Shown here in pieces: positions 34,237 through 45,995 of a DNA stretch of 64,000 bases. The notes below the pieces were generated by a model. It made no database searches. It had not been told where the DNA came from and saw nothing but the letters and a program-made list of their open reading frames with translations. The stretch spans positions 186,001 through 250,000 of the forward strand of contig JAJJXM010000019.1 in the NCBI GenBank assembly GCA_024516155.1. The letters are read 5' to 3'. How positions within the stretch are numbered: position 1 is the first letter of the stretch; each line of letters opens with the position of its first letter. The position numbers were made by a program, and so were the translations under genes. This DNA is from Pyronema omphalodes (lineage: Eukaryota > Ascomycota > Pezizomycetes > Pezizales > Pyronemataceae).

Positions 34237-36645
34237 GTCCCTAGTGACAAGTGACAGCAGCAAGTAACAAGTTATAACCTTGTTACCTATAGTCTGCTAT
34301 AAAAAATCAGCAATGTAGATGATGATGATGACGATAAAGAAGAAGAAGCAGTGTTATGTGTAATAATGTCTATTCGTTATGAGTATTTTTTCCTGATACT
34401 ACATATGTGTTTTATGATGGATGCCCTTGTTTTCTGGTTTTCTGTTTATTTTATTTCTATTTTTCTCTTTTTTTTTTTCTTTTGACTGGATGTACGGTGC
34501 GAAAGGAGTCTCTTTTCTGTTCTTTTCTGCTTTTTCCTTTTTTTTTTACTCCGCGTTTGGCGTTAGAGATACATCGATCGATAGGATAGGCAATAGAAAT
34601 TTTCCTTTTTTGGGAGTTGTTTTTTTTGTTAAGGCGTATGGCGCTTTATTTTTGGATGGATAGGAGGATAAGGGTATGCGAGGAGGATAACGGGAGGGGG
34701 GGGGGGAGGGGGGGGGGGTAAAATGGTGGGAGCATGAGAGAGAGGGTAAAAGGGTGCGAGGATAAGAAAGAGGATGGTAAATGGGAAGTTGAATGGTTGT
34801 TCACCATAACGTATAGATTATTGATTGAATTTTATTATCTAAAAAAAATATGTGTATATTTTTTTTAAGTCACTAGGTGATAAGATGTGCTGTGATGTGA
34901 GGTTTAATATGCATTCATTCATGCATGCTGTCAGTATAGGTTTCCAATTGAGGTTTTGTTTTACCTTTTGTGTAAGTTTTATGATACCCGTAGGATAGGT
35001 GTGGGATATGGAATGATCTGTGGTATGGATTGGTTGTTCGTTGTCTTATACAGGAATTGGGAAGGAGATGGGAAGGAGATGGGAAGGAAATGGGAAGGAA
35101 ATGGGAAGGAAATGGGAAGGAAATGGGAAGGAAATGGGAAGGAAATGGGAAGGAAATGGGAATTGGAAGTTGATGGTTGGTGGGTTGGTATATAGGCTGT
35201 TGCAGGGATAGATCAATGGGCTATTGCGTGCGGGGGGGGGGGGGGGGGGGGGGTTGAGAGAGGTTGTGATGACTGGTGATAGCTAGTGATGGGATGTGAT
35301 AGGCTATGATGTGCTGTGACGGATTATGACAACCTGAGATGGATTATGATAGGCTCCGATGAACACCGCCTCCCCAGTAACCCGGTTCATGGAAGTCAGG
35401 GTGCAAGTAACTTAATAAAATATCTTAAGCAGTGGGAATGGAAGAAATGCCACGGTAGATGAAGCTGCAGCTCGAACGGGAGTTCTGAAATCCGTAGACC
35501 TGGAATTAGAAAATACCACTACCGTTTTGGCATCCACCTCGAATGGTTATAGGAAGCTCATGATGTATACGTGTGGAGTTGATAGCAGCCATGAGAAAAC
35601 TAAAGGAATGTTTTACGGTTTGCTTGGACTTCGGGTAAGATCTGTAAATGAACTGTTGCGTTACGTTTTTTTTTTGTTTTGTTTTGGAATGGCTTGTGTG
35701 ATTGTACTGATGTATATAATGAGATCTATGCTGAACTTTTCTCATATCCTGCTTCAAGTTTGAGGAATAGGAACTCCCCCTTTGCTTTTTTGGAGATGGG
35801 GCCTTGTATTGGTGTCAGGGAAATTGTGAGAATTTATGATGGGAGTAGAGATGTCAATTATGCAGGCTTAGGAATATGCCGGGGAAAGTGGATTGCTGAG
35901 ATATATGTATTCAGTTATGCATCAATATTGAGATAAGCAAACATATTGCGGGGTGGTAAATGGTACGCAGATACAATGTCGAAGCGCAATACTCCTATAA
36001 CCTGAAATAAGCTTTTATCGAAAAGATCTTAATTTATATCACATGTGTAGATTGCTTCTGTAATAAAATGAGTGAACTGTTATCCTATACCCAAAGAGTA
36101 GTAGCCTCAATGTATGGCAAAATTCAGTCAAAATCTTTGACTTGATAATGCATAATTCTCTGCCCAGGTACATAAGACCACATATGCATGAAGTTATGCA
36201 CTCTTTTGCTCCTAATGCCTGCATAAACCAAGTTGCAAAATTCACCCAGCAAGATGCTTCTTCTTTTGACTGTCACCTACACATCACGGAATTTCCTTAC
36301 TTGTCCTACCCCACCAACAGCTTTGCCGTCATTAAACAATGGATAAGCCAATCGAATATGCCACCGGCTGTCATTGTCCTTCCGCATAGGCACCTGATAT
36401 TCTTTGTGCAAGGTTGACATGCAAACACGCCTTTGATACCGCAAAAGAACGCCAAGAGTCACACACAACCATGTTCAAGCGCGGTGAATAGAGGAGCTGA
36501 GCTTTACCCCCACTTCGCTGTTGTTCTCCGCGCAGCTCGCATCTTTCTCTTCTTCATCGCCAATTCTTTGCATCCTCCACCGCCTTCTTCGGCTCATATC
36601 CACTTTCCCACGCGAATAGTTCAGAAAGAGTACCCACAATCAAAA
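34237..36645. other. Gene-free spacer, 34.2-36.6 kb
   Basis: No supported gene. It holds T-rich runs (34450-34640), G tracts (about 34694-34720 and 35231-35252), an 11-bp tandem array (35059-35162), degenerate GATGTGATAGGCT-type repeats at 35270-35360 and, in the last 150 bp, the leader of the Stc1-domain gene. Confidence 0.5.
35059..35162. repeat. 11-bp tandem repeat GGGAAGGAAAT
   Basis: About nine copies; the first two have GGGAAGGAGAT. The length is not a multiple of three, so two plus-strand frames remain open across it without meaning. Confidence 0.85.
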
Positions 36646-37884
36646 ATGCCGCCCAAATTCAATAACCCCAACAACTACAACGCTGCTATTGGCCGGAACT
36701 TGGTCAATCAACGCTCGAAGGCGGGGGTCTCAGGTTCCATCAATGCCACGTACGGAAACCCCCAATTATACTTGATTGAAAGCAAGCTAATACTTCAATT
36801 ATGATAGAGGAAACCTGCCCTCAAACATCACGTGCCATGTTTGCAAAAAGTCGAAGCCCCTTGATCAGTACGCCAAACGTCAAGTCCAGAGATTCCAGGA
36901 CACTATTCACAATCGTATGCATATCGGACTTTATTCCTTACACATGAGGGCTAACGAATCCAAGCCTACGCACCTGGCGGCCGTACAAAGAAAGACCCTA
37001 AAGTCACCTGCCGTGATTGTACTCCCCAGCAGACTACTGAGCTCCAATGCTGCATTTGCGAGAAGGTCAAAGGGTTAAGCTTTTTTGCCAACAATCAGAG
37101 AAGGAACCCGACTGAGGCCCGCTGCATCGCATGCCTCTCAAATGTCCTCGATGTGGAACCTGATGACCCACATTTCGTCGATGAAAGGAACTTTCACGAC
37201 GACGACCAGAGCAATGACGACAATGAGAGTGGAGATAGCGAGGAAGATTTTGATGCCGCCTCTGACGACGAATATGAGAAACCCAAGCCCATACGCAATT
37301 CTGTCCCCGGCTACGTTCGTTCCGGAGTTGAGAATAGGGCCGCGGCGAAAACTGATAAATGGGGCCGGCCTAAGAAGGAGAGTCACCCAGTGTCCAAACA
37401 AGAGAATTTCGACTCCTTCGACTCCTTCGACGACGACGACGACGACGAACATGATATCACATCTACTTCCAACCCCACTGAAGACTCCTGGGAAGATGTT
37501 AGTGCCACTGGCCGTGCTCGTGGGCGTGGTGCTCCCCCGAGCCACCATATTTCTCTCGGTTCCCACTCAAATGTTTCCAACACCAGGGAGCTGAACAAAT
37601 CGGTATATGGTGTTGGACCGAGCCATTTATCTTCTTCTTCTTCAGTTGCCCCTTCCACCGCTGCTACTACCACTACCGGCAGAGGTTCGGGTAGAAAGGG
37701 ATGGGCAAAACCTGTTAAGGCTGCTCCGACCAAGTATTCGTCAACTGAGATTAAAGAGTCTGATGCTTGGGATACTTATGCTCGTGGTTTCACCCAACAC
37801 CGTGACTTGGCCAAGCAAGCCAATCCAGCTAAAAAGAAGAAGAAGCCAACACCTGTGGTTGATGACGAGGAGGACTGGGACTAA
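36646..37884 (+). CDS. Stc1-domain protein
   Basis: Three exons (36646-36749, 36808-36914, 36965-37884; introns of 58 and 50 bp) encode 376 residues. Residues about 37-110 form the Stc1 domain: CHVCKKSKPLDQYAKRQVQRF, then after a spacer CRDCTPQQTTELQCCICEKVKGLSFFANNQRR and ARCIACL, with the Cys pairs expected of this tandem zinc-binding fold. In Schizosaccharomyces pombe, Stc1 links the RNAi effector complex to the CLRC histone methyltransferase complex at heterochromatin; most filamentous-fungal members with this domain are uncharacterised, so that role is only possible here. The rest is acidic and low-complexity (FDSFDSFDDDDDDEH), with an RGRG segment and a conserved-looking C-terminus (SDAWDTYARGFTQHRDL). 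Probably nuclear or cytosolic. Confidence 0.85.
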
Positions 37885-39246
37885 TTATTCATTCTTGGAA
37901 TGTGCTTGTACTTTGGAAGCATTGTTGTTTCACTGCGTATTTCTGATTCATTCCTTTGCTATGAGGGAGAGGAGGGGGTCGGGGGTTCTTTATTGCTCTT
38001 TTATTTTTGCAGTGAGTGCAATTGGGCAAATATCTAACTGGACTTCAACGAACATATGGTTGTTTCCATGTCTTGTCTCTTATTTTATGTTTCATATTTG
38101 AGTCTAAGCAACTCTTTTCTACGATTGAAATATAAAAACCAAAAATATCAAATGAAAGCAAAATGATAGCAGAGAAGTATACAAGAAATACACCAGTGAA
38201 AGGGATGTCTCCAACAACAAAAACATTTTGGGATGAGTAGATAGGCCAGTTTATTCTGCGGTTGATGACAGTTAGCTACGGACTGGGAGTCTAAGTCAGG
38301 ATTGACTTGTATCTACCTTGTGCATTGATATGCTACAAATGATCAATTATTGGGTTAACAACGGCACCTTTTTGCGTAAGCCGAGCGCGAGTTTTGAGCA
38401 ACATCACGACGCAACTCAACACCGCACAAAATTCACATTTGTACCATATCAATACAGCAAAAATGTGAAAATAATCTAAAATCTTTATTCGATTGACTAA
38501 ATATGCGTGATTCTAACGGCTCAAAAGTTATCTCAATCGGTTCATTGGTTGTTGAGATCTCGCATGGGCGTGAAAAATGTTAACCCGAACATACAACGCA
38601 AATCATAACACCACGGCCCACCACAACATGATATTCACTTGCGAAAACTTGTAATATTGAATTTATATATACATAATCATTGGGTAAATCACAATTGTTG
38701 GCGTGGGAAAATAGTACTGTGATGTCTGTTAACACAAAAATTGGGCACAGCTCTTTATACATGGAAGTGCCCACGGTCTATGTACGCTCAAGCATGCGAG
38801 TGACTGGGGGTGGCGCATTAGCGCTACCTTGGCACGAGGAGGCGATATGTTTCTGCTCTTGACCTGCCTTTAAGGAACTGTTTGACCCGGTCTGAGAAAA
38901 TCTTGTGGGAGACCAGCTTTACATAAACCTCTTTTATATCCCGCTTCTTCAGTCTACTTCCAGCACGCTGGAATACCTCAATTTCTATTCTTCCACTTAT
39001 ACACCATCTACCAACCGCAACATCCTCCTCTTTCATTTCTTCTACTACGAATATTGTTGGAAGTGGCGCCCAAGGCCGGTGTGGGCTAGGGTTCACTAGT
39101 GCTGTTCTGATCTTTAGCTTGTTGCTCGCTTCGGTGTTCAGGTTTACTACTCAACATTATCACATTGTTCCGTCTCCGTTTCCACCTCTCCTGTCTCGTA
39201 CCTGCTCTGCCCCTTTCGACAAATATTAAAGCCATAATTTCGCACC
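37885..39246. other. Spacer and leader before coiled-coil copy A
   Basis: No gene to about 38850. From there the sequence parallels the upstream regions of copies B, C and D: GGGAGACCAGCTTTACATAAAC near 38910, matched at 42770, and the pyrimidine-rich leader. An LTR-like insertion at 39055-39221 breaks the leader about 25 bp before the start codon. Confidence 0.55.
39055..39221 (+). mobile_element. Short LTR-like insertion a1 (167 bp)
   Basis: It begins TGTTGGAAGTGGCGCCC and ends CCCTTTCGACA, the TG...CA ends of an LTR, and is flanked by the 5-bp duplication AATAT (39050-39054 and 39222-39226). Copy D, lacking the insertion, reads straight through at the equivalent place. The leader of gene A therefore contains a solo-LTR-like element. 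It shares its 5' half with the element at 41446-41588. Confidence 0.7.
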
Positions 39247-41225
39247 ATGACTCTCCATAACATGATGCCGGGGCTCACATTGCGGCCAACTCCTCAAGTC
39301 TTGACCACCACGGCATCCTTTAATGAGCAAGGTGTTGAGGAGCCGAAGGGTGCTACAGTTTCCGTCGATTCCGCTGATTCGCCAGCACAGAAACCACAGT
39401 CCCTCCATCATGTGAAAGATGAACAGTGGTTCGAATTGTCAACTACTGTCGACAGTCAGTCCAGAAACGCACCAGATTTGCAACAACATATCGATCAGAT
39501 AATTAAGGAGAAAGATTGCCTTGAAAAGGAAAATAATCGCCTATCGAAGGAAAATAACCGCCTTTCAAAGGAAAATGATCGGATTGCAAACGGATACAAC
39601 AAGCTTGAAGAGCGGTATAACCTACTCAAAGAGGACAACGACCAGATCTCCGAAGAAATCAGACAATTGAAGAAACAACTTGCAATTGTTGAGGAGCAAT
39701 CTAACCCGGCAGAAACTCGGAAACTGATTAACCACCTTACAACCGAAAATGACCAGCTCAAGGAAGCGCGTGAGGCTGCTATTGAACAACTCAAGGCCCA
39801 ACCGATTATGCAGGACATGATCAATAAGTTGGTCAAGGAAAAGGAGGATTCAGAAGAGAAGTCCCGCAACATCATCGCCGAAATGAAGATGCAGAACCAG
39901 CAACTTCAAGAACAGGCGGAGAGTTTGGCAAATGAGGTCAAGATGCTGCGCAAGGAGAATGCGGAATTTCAGAAGGGATTCGGCAAGGCTGGACATGATG
40001 GACCTACTATGGATATGGCAAAGCTACTCAAGAGATACTACGAAATCGAGGAGCAGTTTGGACAAATGAGAAAGGATATCAAGCAGGATATGAAGAACAC
40101 CTTGGCCAAGAAGGAGAAGAAGATTTTTCAACAGGTTCAGCAGCACATGGCAGAGAATGAGAAACGGATCCAAGAAACTCTTGCAGAGAGTGAAAAAAAG
40201 ATGAGGGATCACGTCGAGAAACGGCTTGGGGAGTCCGAGAACCATGTTCAAGAACAAGTTGTGGAGCGCCTCACGGACAATCAGAAATATGTACAAGAAC
40301 GCCTGGGGGTCAATGAGGTTAAGATGTGGGCGCATAGTCAGGAGATACAGCAGAATATTGCAAAACATGACAAGCAAGTACAAGATCGTTTTGGGGCCAA
40401 TGAGGTCAAGGTTCAGGAGCTTGCACAGAAAATCAAGCATGATATCGCAAAGCATGACCGGCAGGTTCATGATCGTCTTGAGTCTAGTGAGGTCAAAGTT
40501 CAGGAGCTTGCAAAGGAAATTCAACACAACATCACAAAACACGAGAAGCAGGTTAAAGAGCGTCTTAGGGATACTGAGGTCAAGGTCCAGGGGATTGCAA
40601 AGGAGGTTCAGCAAAATACTGCAAAGAATGACCAACAGGTTCAAGATAACCTTAGGGCTAAGCAGGTCAAGATTCAGCAAGATGTCATGGATATCATCTC
40701 CGAGCGTGTTCAGAAAGTATATGAAATCCGGAAAATTGAGGAAACCGTTCGTGTAATATCTGGTGATACCATTAATGAACAGGGTTATTTCACCAGACTG
40801 ATGGTGAGAACTCCACGCCTTTGTCCTTAGTGGAGATGATATTGCGGATGAACTGACCCAAACAGCCACTGAAAGAAGTGCCGGATAACTTGATTGAAAT
40901 CAGCGGTGCATTCAACGGCGCCTACGTTTATGTGGAGCGAAACAGAATTGCAACATTCCAGGTAAGTTAATATAAAAATTCCATCGAGTCTCGGTGCATC
41001 CAGAAAAGTAACTAATAACAATCTTAGAATTTTGAAACTTTTATCAAGTGCGTTTGGGCAATTGATCGCGAGTCTTACGGTCTGGACTTCTTCTACAAAA
41101 GGAAAGCGCATGGTATCGGCAGAGACTGGACTACTCTTTGTGCAAGCTTCAAACGTATCAGTGTCATTCCAGTGATCTTAGACTTCAGTAATACATACAG
41201 TCACCGGCTATACTGCACCTCATAA
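39247..41225 (+). CDS. Coiled-coil repeat protein, copy A (intact)
   Basis: I do not recognise this family. Three exons (39247-40803, 40866-40961, 41028-41225; introns of 62 and 66 bp) give 616 residues. The variable N-terminus begins MTLHNMMPGLTLRP. Residues about 90-500 are a long heptad coiled coil (NNRLSKEN repeats, LKKQLAIVEEQ, KLLKRYYEIEEQFGQM). Near its end are four tandem 29-residue repeats (NEVKVQELAQ...KHDRQVHDRL type). A segment ending GDTINEQGYFTRLM closes exon 1. Exon 2 encodes PLKEVPDNLIEIS...YVYVERNRIATF and exon 3 a small aromatic-rich piece ending ASFKRISVIP; together they may form a beta-rich C-terminal domain. No signal peptide or membrane helix. Exon 1, intron 1 and exon 2 are nearly identical to copy D, but exon 3 is not. 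It is probably an oligomerising cytosolic protein with a variable end; its function is unknown. Confidence 0.75.
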
Positions 41226-41445
41226 GCTCTATACGAGAGCAGAAGAGACGTCAGTATATGAACCATGAATTTCTTTCCTGCCGTTCTGTTTCCTGCATGA
41301 ACAAAAATCCTCATAGTACACAGTATCACAACTTAGAATTTTGCTATCAGAATCACTAACTCATTTCAGGCGACATTTAGGAGTATCATGTTTAATAGTA
41401 TTCTGTACTTAACTAAAACTCCATTCATTGCCTGTTTTCTATTGC

Positions 41446-41588
41446 TGTTGAAGTGGCGCTCAAGGCCGGTGTTGGGTTGGGGTTAGCTAGTGCTGTTGTT
41501 TCCTTCTTAGCTTGCTGTGCTTTCGGTGGTTGCTGTTCTACACACTTAATATACATCGTGTTCCGTTCACCATCTCCACCTATCGGCA
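41446..41588 (+). mobile_element. Short LTR-like insertion a2 (143 bp)
   Basis: Starts TGTTGAAGTGGCGC, ends CACCTATCGGCA, and is flanked by ATTGC on both sides (41441-41445 and 41589-41593). The empty site is visible behind copy D (59340-59360), where the flank continues without interruption. The 5' half matches element a1. Confidence 0.7.
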
Positions 41589-41593
41589 ATTGC

Positions 41594-42933
41594 ATACTCT
41601 AAACTCGTTTCCTAATTCAATGACTCAGCGCTGTGTTCTTTATATAACAGCAGTCAGATATAGTAACTACCTACTGATGAAATACTCACAGAAACTACAA
41701 AACATCCATGACTCTGTAACAGTTTCTATATATATCTCACTACCACTTCTAATAAACAACGAGTTTCTTGTAATGTAACTGTAAACATTCACAGAATATG
41801 CAGCGAACCGCAAAAATAAGAAGTTAAAATGGCATAGAGAATCAACATTTCAGGTACAAAAACCGATTACTAAGGAGAGTATAGACAGTCTGGCCAATCA
41901 TCCTCCTCTGCGGCGGTTTGTGGGAGACTAGCATGTTGCAGGTATACCACATGTTAACTACAGGGTAGCCAGCTGCCAATGATGTAAACCCTTCATCAGT
42001 TGAATTGCTATGAACTACATTATTTTTATTTCTTCCCTTATGCTGATACAGAGAACATATTTGTATGGTTTGTGTTTAGGGAGCATATTTCAAAAAACGA
42101 ATTTGGTAGATTGTGGCATTGGCATAAATAAGATATTCTGATACGGAGTGTTCTGTGTTTTATATTCTGCAGCCAAGAACGTAATTCTAAATTCTTGCTT
42201 TAGAATTCTGGCTGCCGAATTGTAGGTCTGAGGTTTTAGTTTCAAAGGAACTAAAAGAATGTAAAAAATGAAAAGCTCGAGAGAAGAACAGACCGAAAAA
42301 GGAATTGATAATGTACAATAATCTATCAATCAAACTGAGTATAGAAGACCGCGCACTTGAAGTTTAAGGGTTAAGGCTTGGTTATTTCGGGTCGAGGAAA
42401 TCCAAGCATTATTTGTCTGTACTCACCATGCTATGCCCCCAATACTAATAACATCGTAATCAATCATCCACAACCCATGAGACTCATTTTACGGAGTATT
42501 TCGTAGCAGTTGATAAGGACTGGTATGACATAGACCTTGTGCCAGCTGTTCTCTGGGTCACTGAGGCATTTAGACAAACAGCACGCTCTTTGTAAGTATT
42601 GCATAGATATGCATTTTTTTATTTAAAACATGGTGGTCAAGAAATCAAAATGTAAGTCGAGTTGTTATTCTCTCAGACCCCTGGTACAATGCTTTGATGG
42701 TACTGGGTAATATGTTTCTGCTTTTGACCGGCCTCTGAGCTGTTTGGGCCACTCTAACGAGAGTTTCTGGGAGACCAGCTTTACATAAACATCCTCCATG
42801 CTCCACTTCTCCCATCTACTTCCAACCCGCTCGTATACCCTAACTTCTCTTTTACCACTTAAACATTATCAACCAAGATAATAGCCATCAAATCGGCCAC
42901 TTTTATAACCACTCAAAGCTATCACTCTGCGCT
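41594..42933. other. Spacer between coiled-coil copies A and B
   Basis: The first 200 bp continue the 3' flank shared with copy D (compare 59365-59540). 41800-42500 shows nothing that I can name. From about 42530 the upstream region of copy B begins, with blocks shared with the other copies (GACCCCTGGTACAATGCTTT near 42677 and the TTTACATAAAC motif near 42780). Confidence 0.5.
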
Positions 42934-44930
42934 ATGACTTTTCATCACATTGCACCAGCACATCGCGGCTAACTTCGCAATCGTCGACCCCTACAGCTTC
43001 TTCTGGTGAACAAACTGTAGAAGAGCCCAATGCCGCTGCAGTTTCTAGCCACTCTTCACAGGATAAACAAGATGTGTTGCAGTTTTAGCTTGTAGAAACG
43101 TGTTCTCTTTGTGACTGTTGATGGAGGTGGATGTTGCCTTAGCGCACATCCCCTCTTCACGTTCTTTTCTGTTGTAGATACTCGTTCTTTATCCAATTCA
43201 ATCACTTGTACCTCCACCTCCATCTTTCCCTCTCATTTGACTCGAAGATTTTCCTCACAGCATACCTTTGTCCTTCAACGGGTGCATATTTACCAGGAAA
43301 ACAGCCGAATTCCCTTCGCCATACGGAAGCAAAACAGATGCCCGAAATGTCAACTGCCGTTGAAACTCAGTCTATAAATGCACCAGATTTGCAACGACAC
43401 ATCGAGGAAATTACGAAGGACAACGATTGTCTTACGAATAACAACAATCGGCTTGCAAAGGAGAATGATTGCTTTGCGAGGGAAAATAATTGCCTTTCAA
43501 AGGAAAAGGATCGGCTCATAACCCGACATACCCAGCTCGAAGAGAGATATAAGCAAGTAAAGGAGGATAATGACCGTCTCGCGGAAGAGATTTCTCAACT
43601 AAAGAAAAGGCTTGCCATTTTTGGTAAACAACACAATACGGTAGAGAGCCAGAAATTAATCGACCATCTTACAACTGAGAATGACCACTTCAAGGAAGCG
43701 CGCGAGGCCGCTATTGAACAGCTCAAGGCCCAACCGACTATACAGGACATGATCAACAAGTTGGTTAAGGAAAATAAAGAACTAAAAGAGCAGTATTGCA
43801 TCATCATCGCCGAGATGGGGATTTCGAATCAACAAGTTTACAAACAAGTGTGGAATTTAGCGAATGAAGTCAAGATGTTGCGCAAAAAAAAATGCAGAAT
43901 TTCAGAAGGAGATTGGCAAGGCTAGACATGATGGACCTAATATGGGTATGGCAAAACTACTCAAGAGATATTACGAAATTGAGGAGCAGTTTGGACAAAT
44001 GAAGAGGAATATCAAGCAGGAAGACCGCCTTGGCCAATGGAGAGAAGAAGATTGTTCAACAGGTTCAGGAGCATATAGTGGAAAATGATAGACGGATCCA
44101 AGAAACCCTTGTATAGAGTAAGAAAAGGATGGAGGATCACGTCGAGAAACGTCTTGGGGAGTCCGAAACTCATGTTCAAGAACAAGTTGTGGAGCGCCTC
44201 AAGGACAGTGAGAAATATATCCAAGAACGTCTTGGAGCTAATGAGATTACGATTCAAGAGCGTGGACAGGAGGTTCAGCAGAATATTGTAAAACATGACC
44301 AGGAGGTTCAAGATCATCTGAAGGCTCATGAGGTCCAGATTCAGTAAAATATCAAAGAGGTCATCGCCAAACATGACAAGCAAGTGCACGATCGTCTTGA
44401 AGATAATGAGGTCAAGATTCAGCAAAATTTCAAAAAGATCATCGCCAAAGAACGTCAGAGAATTCAGGAAGCCGTTCCTGTAGTCTGTGGCGAAACTATC
44501 AAGAAACAGAGTTATTTCACCAGATTGACGGTGAGAGCTCCACACCTTTGTGTTTAGTTGAGGTGATCTCGCGGATGAACTGACTCAAACAGCCACTGCA
44601 AGAAGTACCGGATAACTTGATTCAAATTAGCGCTACATTCAAAGGAGACTACGTCTATGTTGAGCGGGGACACATCGCAAAACTCGAGGCAAGTCAACAT
44701 AAAAATGCCTATCAAGTCTTGGTGCATCTAAAGAAACCAACTAATAACGACCTTAGAATTTCGAAAATGTAATCCAGAGCGTTTGGAAAATTGATTTGAA
44801 GCCTTACAATTACGTCTACTACCACCATGGGCTAGGCTATTTTATCTCCGGCAGCTGGAGTTTTCATTGTAAAGGCTTAAAACACATCCGCATCGATAAA
44901 TCCCCATCAGTACCATCTGTCACCGGTTAG
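42934..44930 (+). pseudogene. Coiled-coil repeat protein, copy B (degraded)
   Basis: The start ATG at 42934 (MTFHHIAP) loses its frame after eight codons. A 171-bp LTR-like element interrupts the N-terminal part (43075-43245). The coiled coil then reads well from about 43340 to 43890, where a run of nine A (eight bases in the intact copies) shifts the frame. Further lesions are a deletion near 44020, a TAG near 44114 and a TAA at 44346-44348 where CAA is expected. The 29-residue repeats, exon 2 (44598-44693), a GC-AG intron and exon 3 (44757-44930) can still be followed. With at least five lesions this is a pseudogene. The small C-terminal segment (VWKIDLKPYNYVYYHH) is as diverged from A, C and D as they are from each other. 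Confidence 0.75.
43075..43245 (+). mobile_element. Short LTR-like insertion in copy B (171 bp)
   Basis: Begins TGTTGCAG and is bounded by AGATG (43070-43074) and AGATT (43246-43250), an imperfect 5-bp duplication. Its body (GGAGGTGGATGTTG, then CCACCTCCATC near the end) is homologous to the inverted element at 56709-56870. The right end is less certain than the left. Confidence 0.55.
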
Positions 44931-45417
44931 ACTGCGATTCATAGGCTCTATACCCAGAGCAGAAGAGATTTTAGTATATCAACCATAAATCACTTTCGCA
45001 CTGCTGTGCTGCCAACGTCAAGAATCCTCAGAGCACACTATCTTTTGATCTGTTCGCCTATTCTTTACGTATTTCTCCAACACGAAGGAACAAATAACGC
45101 CATAACACAGTAATCCATAAACTCACCATCACTTCATCAATAAAAACTCACCATTCATTTACAAGTGGAATTGAATAGTTCATGTAAATAGTAAATACCC
45201 AAGTAAATAAGTAAATCAAATAGAGTAGTTAAAATTCTCAAATTCTCGAATTATCAAGTAAGCATAAGCGGCAAGCCCCCACCACCAACAAACAAAAAAA
45301 AAAAAAACATAATTTCTTATTCTTATTCTTGTTATTATTATTATTATTTCTATTATATTGATAAAAAAAATATTAACCATCGTAACTACTCCCCCGCCCC
45401 TACTCCCCCAGCAGAAA

Positions 45418-45452
<35 letters not shown>

Positions 45453-45631
45453 AAGACCCAGAAACAAAAAAAATTGCATTAAAAACATCAAAAGTAAGAT
45501 TAAAAAAAAAGATTTGAATTAAAAATTGACTTAAATCCAGAAAAGAGTAAACATACAAACAATCAAAAAAAAAAAAAAGAAAAAGAACAACAGCAGAAGA
45601 GAGAAGAGAAGAGAAGAGAAGAGTAAGAAAG

Positions 45632-45682
<51 letters not shown>

Positions 45683-45995
45683 ACAGAAATAACAAGACCA
45701 AACCAAACCAAACCAGGCCGCCGAAAAAAAAAAACGCCATCCGCCCTATAGTAATTGCATAAACCAAACCATTTTCTATAACATAACAGGAGCTATGAAT
45801 ATGAAAAAAAAAATGATGAAACGATAAAATAAGAAGATGGGATAAGATACTTGATATACTGCTGCTGTATGGAGCAGAGATGACCTTTACTTCAGCCCAC
45901 CCACCCACCCCAGCACCCCTCATACCCGCCATTATCCGCCGCCTGCTGCACCCCGCCAGTTATTCCCACATATCCACCCCCTCATAATCGTGCAC
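44931..45995. other. A-rich spacer, 44.9-46.0 kb
   Basis: No gene. It is dominated by homopolymer A tracts (about 27 A from 45420, about 50 A from 45630 with few interruptions) and AG-rich repeats (45598-45630). Frames of poly-Phe on the minus strand are artefacts of these runs. Assembly length across them is doubtful. Confidence 0.7.

Noticed and set aside
45418..45932. Poly-Phe frames
   Set aside because: Caused by long A tracts read on the minus strand.
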